Source: Emydura subglobosa (Eukaryota > Chordata > Testudines > Chelidae). Taken from it: a stretch of 64,000 bases of DNA. The notes beneath the pieces are model-generated. The model worked only from the letters and a program-made list of their open reading frames with translations, was not told the DNA's origin and searched no databases. The DNA lies in contig ML679961.1 in assembly GCA_007922225.1 (NCBI GenBank), positions 3,880,477-3,944,476 of the forward strand, read 5' to 3'. The stretch's first letter is position 1. The number at the start of each line of letters is the position of its first letter. Shown one piece after another: positions 59,255-64,000 of the stretch. Both the position numbers and the translations under genes were made by a program.

Positions 59255-60160
59255 ATTATTCATAAGTTAAAACATGTACTAAGTCAAGCTCCGGCTTTGG
59301 GCCTCCCTGGTTACGAAAAGCCATTCCAGCTGTTTGTACATGAACAAAGGGGGGTGGCATCTGGAGTTTTAACCCAAATGTTTGGGCCTAGAAGACGGCC
59401 TGTAGCCTACTGTTCGGCCCAGCTGGATGCAGTGGCCAAAGGAACTGTTGGTTGTTTAAGGGCCGTTGCTGCCACGGCTCTGATGATTACCAAGAGTAAA
59501 GCTCTTGTATTGGGTTATCCATTGACTGTGTTTGTGCCTCATGAAGTGGAAACCCTTATAACCCAAAAAAAGACCCAGGCCTTCACTCACCAAAGGGGAT
59601 CGCCCAGTACGAAGTAATATTATTGGCAGCAGACAACATCACCCTTCAAAGATGTTCTGTATTGAATCCAGCTACTTTTCTACCTGAACCAGTTCCGACA
59701 GAGGAGCTCCACGATTGCTGCAAGGTAATAGAAGTGGTCGAGCAGCCACGACCAGATTTAACAGATGTACCCCTATCTAACCCAGATCAGATTCTATTTA
59801 CAGATGGATCCTCTTTCATAAAGGAAGGCAAACGATTCACAGAAGCTGCTGTAACTTCAGCATTCAGAACCCTCTGGGCTGAACCGCTGCCAACTTCCTA
59901 CAGTGCACAGGCTGCAGAGCTCATTGCGCTAACTGAAGCATGTAAGTTAAGCACTGGGTTGTCTGTAAATATATACACTGACTCTAAATATGCTTTTGGA
60001 ATCTGTCATGCAATAGGAGCTCTATGGAAACAACGGGGATTCCTCACCTCAGCTGGCAATAAGATTGCCAATGCCAACCAAGTTGAAGACTTACTAAAAG
60101 CCATCATGTTGCCACGAGAAATTGCGGTCATGCATTGTTCATACAAACGCCATGGATGAA
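59255..60160 (+). pseudogene. ERV connection and RNase H domain
   Basis: RNase H degrades the RNA strand of the hybrid. The frame of RT continues to 59617, then moves at about 59600 to another frame, open from 59599 to 60159. There, ILFTDGSSF (first aspartate), AQAAELIALTEACK (glutamate) and NIYTDSKYAFG (second aspartate) give three of the four acidic residues. After VMHCSYKRHG the frame stops at 60157; the continuation (DEVSQGNRRADLAA, with the last aspartate) lies in the frame read from 60122 on, so a further frameshift sits near 60150. Dead. Confidence 0.85.
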
Positions 60161-61442
60161 GTCAGTCAAGGAAATCGTCGTGCCGACCTGGCCGCTCGAC
60201 AAGCAGCTATGACGCCTCTGCCCTTGAAAGTGTGTGCAGCTGTTTTTGTGCCCGGATTGGAAAAGGATGAAGTGACAAATGCCATAACGCCAGAAGAAAA
60301 GCCTCGATGGGTAAGACTGTATGAAGCTGAGGAAAAGGATGGATTGTGGTGGACACCCCAAGGTAAGCCAATTTTACCTTCTATACTTCTGAGACTGGTA
60401 TGCCAACAAATTCACAGCCGAGGACATTATGGGGCATCAGGTATAACGGACACTGTTCTACGAACCTGGTGTGCCCCTGGCATCCACCAAGTAGCAAAGT
60501 GAGTGACTCAGCTATGCCCTACATGTCAAGCTTTTAATGTGATCCCACATAAGAAGCTCAAAGAAGGTGCCCAGCCCTGGACTGTATTGCCTTTTAAAAA
60601 TTTGCAGTTGGACTTTATTTCTCTGCCACCCTGCAATGGGTTTAAATATGTGTTAGTAATAGTAGATCAGCTAACACACTGGATAGAGGCAACCCCTGCT
60701 GCCAAGGCAACAGCGACTGTGGTAAGAAATTTCCTACTAAAGGAAATCATCCCTCGGTTTGGCCTTCCACAAATAATAAACTCTGATCAGGGAAGCCACT
60801 TTACCGAGGAAACCCTCAAGAAAGTATACAAAGTCTTTGAAATCACCAGAAGATTGCATACTCCTTTCCATCCACAAAGTTCAGGGCAGGTAAAAAGGGC
60901 AAACCGGGAAGTTAAAACCCTGTTGGGAAAACTATACCGTGAATCACAGCTAAAATGGCCTCAGGTTTTGCCAATTGTGTTATTCCAGTTACGTAACAGA
61001 CCTAGGGGGGATATAGGGCTAAGTCCTTATAAAATGTCGTCTGGTCATCCTCCCTTTATGGCAAAGCAGTTCCATTTTCTTACCAGAACCCTTATGGGGG
61101 GGGACCATCAACTGTATGAATGTGAAATCTTTGCGTAAGCGTCTTATCTCATTGCAGAAAACAGGTGGCATCAGGCTCCAACCGGTGCCCCTGGACTGTG
61201 AGGTACATCCATACCAACCAGGAGATCGAGGGTGGATTAAAACACCCAGACGTTCTAGCCCCCTGACGCCAGTGTGGGAAGGGCCATTCCAGGTACTGCT
61301 GACCACACACACAGCAGTAAAAGTCGCAGGGAGGTCCGCCTGGATTCATCATTCCCAAATCAAGCCAGCTCTATATGATGACAGTACCTCGGCTGTGGTA
61401 CCGCCCTTAAAGCTAACCAAACAGCCAGACTGTGAACAGTAG
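60161..61442 (+). pseudogene. ERV integrase, broken and with a lost catalytic residue
   Basis: Integrase inserts viral DNA. The HH-CC zinc domain is recognised (IHSRGH ... CPTC), with TGA at 60500-60502 between its halves. In the core, the first aspartate is in LQLDFIS and the second in NSDQGSHF. The third position, 36 residues after the second aspartate, is Lys (AAA, 60893-60895) in place of Glu, in GQVKRANRE. The core frame ends at 61138 after a G-run (61095-61101). The C-terminal domain (VWEGPFQVLL, of the GPY/F type) continues in another frame to 61440. Non-functional three times over. Confidence 0.85.
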
Positions 61443-61476
61443 ACTATTGCCATATTAACCTAATAGCTAATAGGTT

Positions 61477-62791
61477 ATGCTTTGGTCTCAGAAGGTTATT
61501 CTTGTTGTTGTTGTGGCTGTGTTGTTTGGCTGTATTCTACTCATACTGGGTTGGAAAAATCGGCATAATGACAAAATCCCAGGCCTCCGGCTCCTCTGCC
61601 CCCAGTAAAGCATTATTTCTCTGTTTCTGTCTCACGCCCAGCACGGTCATCGGTGCCTTATGGGGTAAAAACGCGGTTATTAAACTAGCCAAGCAGGTGA
61701 CCGCTGCTTCAAATCGGTCTCACTGCTGGATTTGTGTAGCTGGACCACTAGCACTCATAGCTGGAATCCCCCTTTTGAGAATGCCCTTAAATGTATCTAC
61801 ACTTGCAACTGGTCTTAATCCACAGTTTTGGAATCAGCCTAAGCCTGTATACCCGGTTCCCTCATGGCCCATCATGATGGCACATAATGTGTCTGGCGCT
61901 TGTCTTAAACAAAATTATACTGCTTCGGGTGTCTTTGTGGGCAATTCCACTTTTTGCAACAACTCCGGAGACTGGACCAACACAACCTATACTCCCAGGT
62001 GGTTTAGTATAAAACCCCGCGGGTGGTTTTGGCTATGTGGCACAGATGCTTACAAGCACCTACCTCCCAATTGGTGAGGATGCTGCACCATGGGGGTGGT
62101 TCGTCCCTTAATCACCATTTACAACCCAGACCAACTCCAGGGTTGGACAAGGGGACCACCTCAGTTAATAAAGCGGGCTCCTAACCCTTTAATGAAAAGT
62201 TCAACGGGATTTCACTCCTTTACTAGGTGGTTTCTCCCTTGGTTGGGAGTTAGTAAGTTGGAAAAAGGATTAATCAATGTGTCAGCTGCCTTGGAAACTT
62301 TAGCCAATAACACGGCAGATGCCCTACAGGCCCTACAGGAGGAAGTAACTCAATTATCAGGAGTGGTTGCCCAAAATCACATCACTCTTGATTACCTCTT
62401 AGCAGCCCAAAGAGGGGTATGTGCAGTAATAAATTCATCCTGCTGTGCTTTTGTTAACCAACGGGCTACAAATGTTCATATTATACAGCAGCAAGCATTA
62501 TTGTTTCATACAGTTACTCTGGATAACACACATTTTAGCTTTCAAAATATATGGCATTGGTTCACCTCTTGGCTACCCAACATATCTTGGTTGCAGAATT
62601 TTGTAGTGGCTATAATTTCAATTGTTGTACTTTTAATTTGTGTGTGTTGCTGTTTTCAATGCCTAGGTAATTTACCATCTGTATGCTCTGCATTTACCCA
62701 ATTTGTAAAACCAAAGGTTACTAATATGCAAATGCTAACCCAAATTGAAATAGTAGGTATTAAGCGTAAATTGAATCAAATTTACCAGTAG
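61477..62791 (+). pseudogene. ERV envelope, frameshifted, with a short surface subunit
   Basis: Env would mediate binding and fusion. The first ATG, 61477, opens a 43-codon frame with a strongly hydrophobic signal-peptide-like segment (VILVVVVAVLFGCILLIL) and stops at 61606. The surface part follows in another frame, with HCWICVAGPL (the CxxC motif used in SU-TM disulfide exchange) and several Asn-x-Ser/Thr sites. It stops at TGA 62075-62077, and the same frame resumes. The SU part is about 230 codons in total, clearly shorter than the usual 400 or so, hence probably deleted. The TM part (to 62791) has a basic pair (LIKRAP) as possible cleavage site, a coiled-coil-like heptad region, an immunosuppressive-like segment (LDYLLAAQRG), CX6CC at 62420-62446, a membrane span near 62603-62665 and a short tail. 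Confidence 0.85.
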
Positions 62792-62822
62792 TGAGTCATT
62801 ACTAAGTACCTTAGTATGACTC

Positions 62823-62831
62823 AAAGGGGGG
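62823..62831 (+). promoter_or_regulatory. Polypurine tract
   Basis: AAAGGGGGG lies three bases before the 3' LTR start at 62835. It primes plus-strand DNA synthesis in retroviruses. Confidence 0.85.
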
Positions 62832-62834
62832 AAT

Positions 62835-63292
62835 TGTAAGTAATGCTTTTTCAGTTAGCCTAAGTAACTCCATTTTGTCTAGCTGTCTGCAAGTAACCCA
62901 GGATTGTAGAAGGGCCCTGTTATCAGCTAAAGAAGAACTGCCCTGCCAGATCCGGATAGTTCCAGTTAGCAGGCAAAGTAAAGTATCAGCAAAATTAAAA
63001 CAATGAACTAGTATAGGGACCAAACACCTCGTGTGAAATGGTCTCATCTTCTTCTTGTAGCCTTGTAGGTTGCCAAGTGTGCTTATGTAGGTTAAGCTAC
63101 TGCGCATGGGTGTCTTCTGTTTCATGCTTGTATAAAATGTAGTAACAATTATTTTTCAGGGTCTTTGTTCACTGGCCGCCTATGGCTATGTGACTGACCT
63201 TCTGCAAAACAAAATCTTGGAGACTGCCCGGATTCCTGTGTGGGTTTCTTATCTATGCAAGGCAACGAACCAGACTGAAATTTCTCAGCACA
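62835..63292 (+). repeat. 3' LTR of the ERV
   Basis: 458 bp, same ends as the 5' LTR. The TATA box is kept at 63131-63137. The poly-A hexamer reads AACAAA at 63208-63213, so the polyadenylation signal is mutated here. It is followed by the GCAG duplication. Confidence 0.95.
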
Positions 63293-63569
63293 GCAGCTAC
63301 TAAGATTTCCAAGCAGCCCTGTTTAGGGATGGCCTTTTTGCTGCGTGTGAGGGTGGCCCTAGAAAATGTGGGTCAAACAAGCTTTGCCTCATTGTTTACA
63401 TCCTGGTCAACTGACGTTATCAACAGAATTGCTTTTTGGACTATTTGGATTTTGTCTCCTGGATATGACTATGATTTGAATTCAGATGTGAGGAAAACGG
63501 CTGTGCTGAGTAACGAGCTTCCATGTTTCAGTACTGATTTTGCAGCTCTTTTGGAAACTGGGCTCTAAG
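63293..63569. other. Unassigned flank of the ERV
   Basis: The first four bases are the target duplication. No other feature was recognised. Confidence 0.4.
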
Positions 63570-63990
63570 ACACAGACTTCATAAAGGAGAAGGACTACAC
63601 CATTTACTGCCATGGCAAACCTGAAGGAGCAAGGAGAGTGTATGGGGCAGGTTTTACTATCAGAAATGAACTTTTGTCATCCGTGTGAAGCTCCGATTGC
63701 AGCGTCCATACACATCATGACACTTCGAGTTAGTCCCTATGTCAGGCATACCAAAAGACTAAACAGCCCTCGTATAAGATGCTTGCATAAAAATCTTCGA
63801 GTAAGATGGCAAGAGAGTGACAAATGTGGAAGTGTTTGTTGTGCTGGTGTGTGATTGCTGGGAACGTTGATTGCTGAGAAAAGACTGAGGTGGCTTGGAT
63901 ATGTCAAGTGAATTCTGGATTACAGGATCCTGAAGTGTGTGCTGTACTCTGAAGGTCGCGAAACGGTCTAGAACGAAAGGCTGACCACTG
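63570..63990 (+). mobile_element. Possible RTE-like LINE remnant (endonuclease and C-terminal pieces)
   Basis: At 63575-63685 the plus strand reads DFIKEKDYTIYCHGKPEGARR and VYGAGFTIRNELLSSV, resembling the middle of an APE-type endonuclease. Near 63875-63960 it reads RLRWLGYVK and ILKCVLYSEG, resembling the C-terminal end of the same class of pol protein. The RT core between is missing, so the copy has a large internal deletion or a chimeric origin. Stops break both parts. Continues past or ends near the window edge. Confidence 0.45.
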
Positions 63991-64000
63991 TGCAGATTTC

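Larger units (their letters stand above)
55402..63292 (+). mobile_element. Full-length gammaretrovirus-like endogenous retrovirus
   Basis: An ERV of 7.9 kb has both LTRs, gag, pro, pol, env, PBS-like and polypurine sites. A 4-bp target duplication GCAG lies at 55398-55401 and 63293-63296. Four-base duplications, one zinc knuckle in NC, an in-frame stop between gag and pro-pol, CWIC in SU and CX6CC in TM all fit class I (gammaretrovirus-like) elements. LTR divergence is 12 substitutions in 458 (about 2.6%), with no indels. At least nine frame breaks in coding regions mean the copy cannot produce virus. It lies about 200 bp beyond the 5' end of a CR1. Confidence 0.95.

Noticed and set aside
55402..63292. 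A domesticated (co-opted) envelope or gag
   Set aside because: Env is broken by a frameshift and a stop, and gag by a stop between matrix and capsid. Although capsid-nucleocapsid is open for about 370 codons, I see no sign of selection from a single sequence.
1..64000. CRISPR array or prokaryotic defence system
   Set aside because: There are no regularly spaced short repeats and no prokaryotic genes. The content is vertebrate transposable elements.

Overview
The window reads as vertebrate nuclear DNA from a sauropsid, most likely a turtle. It is AT-rich and non-coding, with no host exon, host tRNA or rRNA gene, operon or CRISPR that I can support. Every recognisable coding stretch belongs to a transposable element. 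The turtle suggestion is inference from the mix: several CR1 LINEs, a Penelope-like element, two DIRS-type tyrosine-recombinase retrotransposons, short Harbinger-like MITEs with TGTCTACAC-type inverted ends, a hAT remnant, tRNA-derived SINEs and many TG...CA LTRs. No LINE-1 or Alu is seen.

Layout. 1-4 kb: a hAT remnant and old LINE fragments. 4.35-8.55 kb: a minus-strand Penelope-like element (GIY-YIG end and RT) broken by a 0.8 kb solo LTR and by a 1.19 kb GC-rich insert of unknown class. 10-17 kb: MITEs, a GC-rich LTR and a tRNA-derived SINE. 17.8-19.6 kb: a shortened DIRS element with a recognisable tyrosine recombinase and a 60-bp inverted repeat. 20-26 kb: two CR1s, one split by an LTR and one followed directly by a related LTR. 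26-33 kb: mostly unassigned. 33.3-36.5 kb: an older, heavily decayed DIRS element. 36.9-44.6 kb: CR1 tails, MITEs, and a CR1 with a long RT reading frame. 48.6-50.5 kb: two solo LTRs. 52-55.2 kb: two MITEs and a 2.2 kb minus-strand CR1.

The largest intact structure is a complete endogenous retrovirus at 55402-63292. It has two 458-bp LTRs, a 4-bp target duplication (GCAG), a primer-binding-like site, gag, pro, pol, env and a polypurine tract. Its organisation is gammaretrovirus-like: a single zinc knuckle, an in-frame TGA between gag and pro-pol, a CWIC motif in the surface protein and CX6CC in the transmembrane protein. The LTRs differ at 12 of 458 positions by my count (about 2.6%), so it is fairly recent. 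Its genes nevertheless carry about nine breaks, the third acidic residue of integrase is replaced by lysine, and the 3' LTR has lost its AATAAA. I regard this copy as dead.

I found no undescribed functional system. The items most worth a second look are the unclassified GC-rich insert at 6593-7780, the DIRS palindromic terminus that carries a GTAAGT splice-donor-like core, and the lesion pattern of the retrovirus. Percent identities are hand counts, and family names rest on pattern recognition without a database search.
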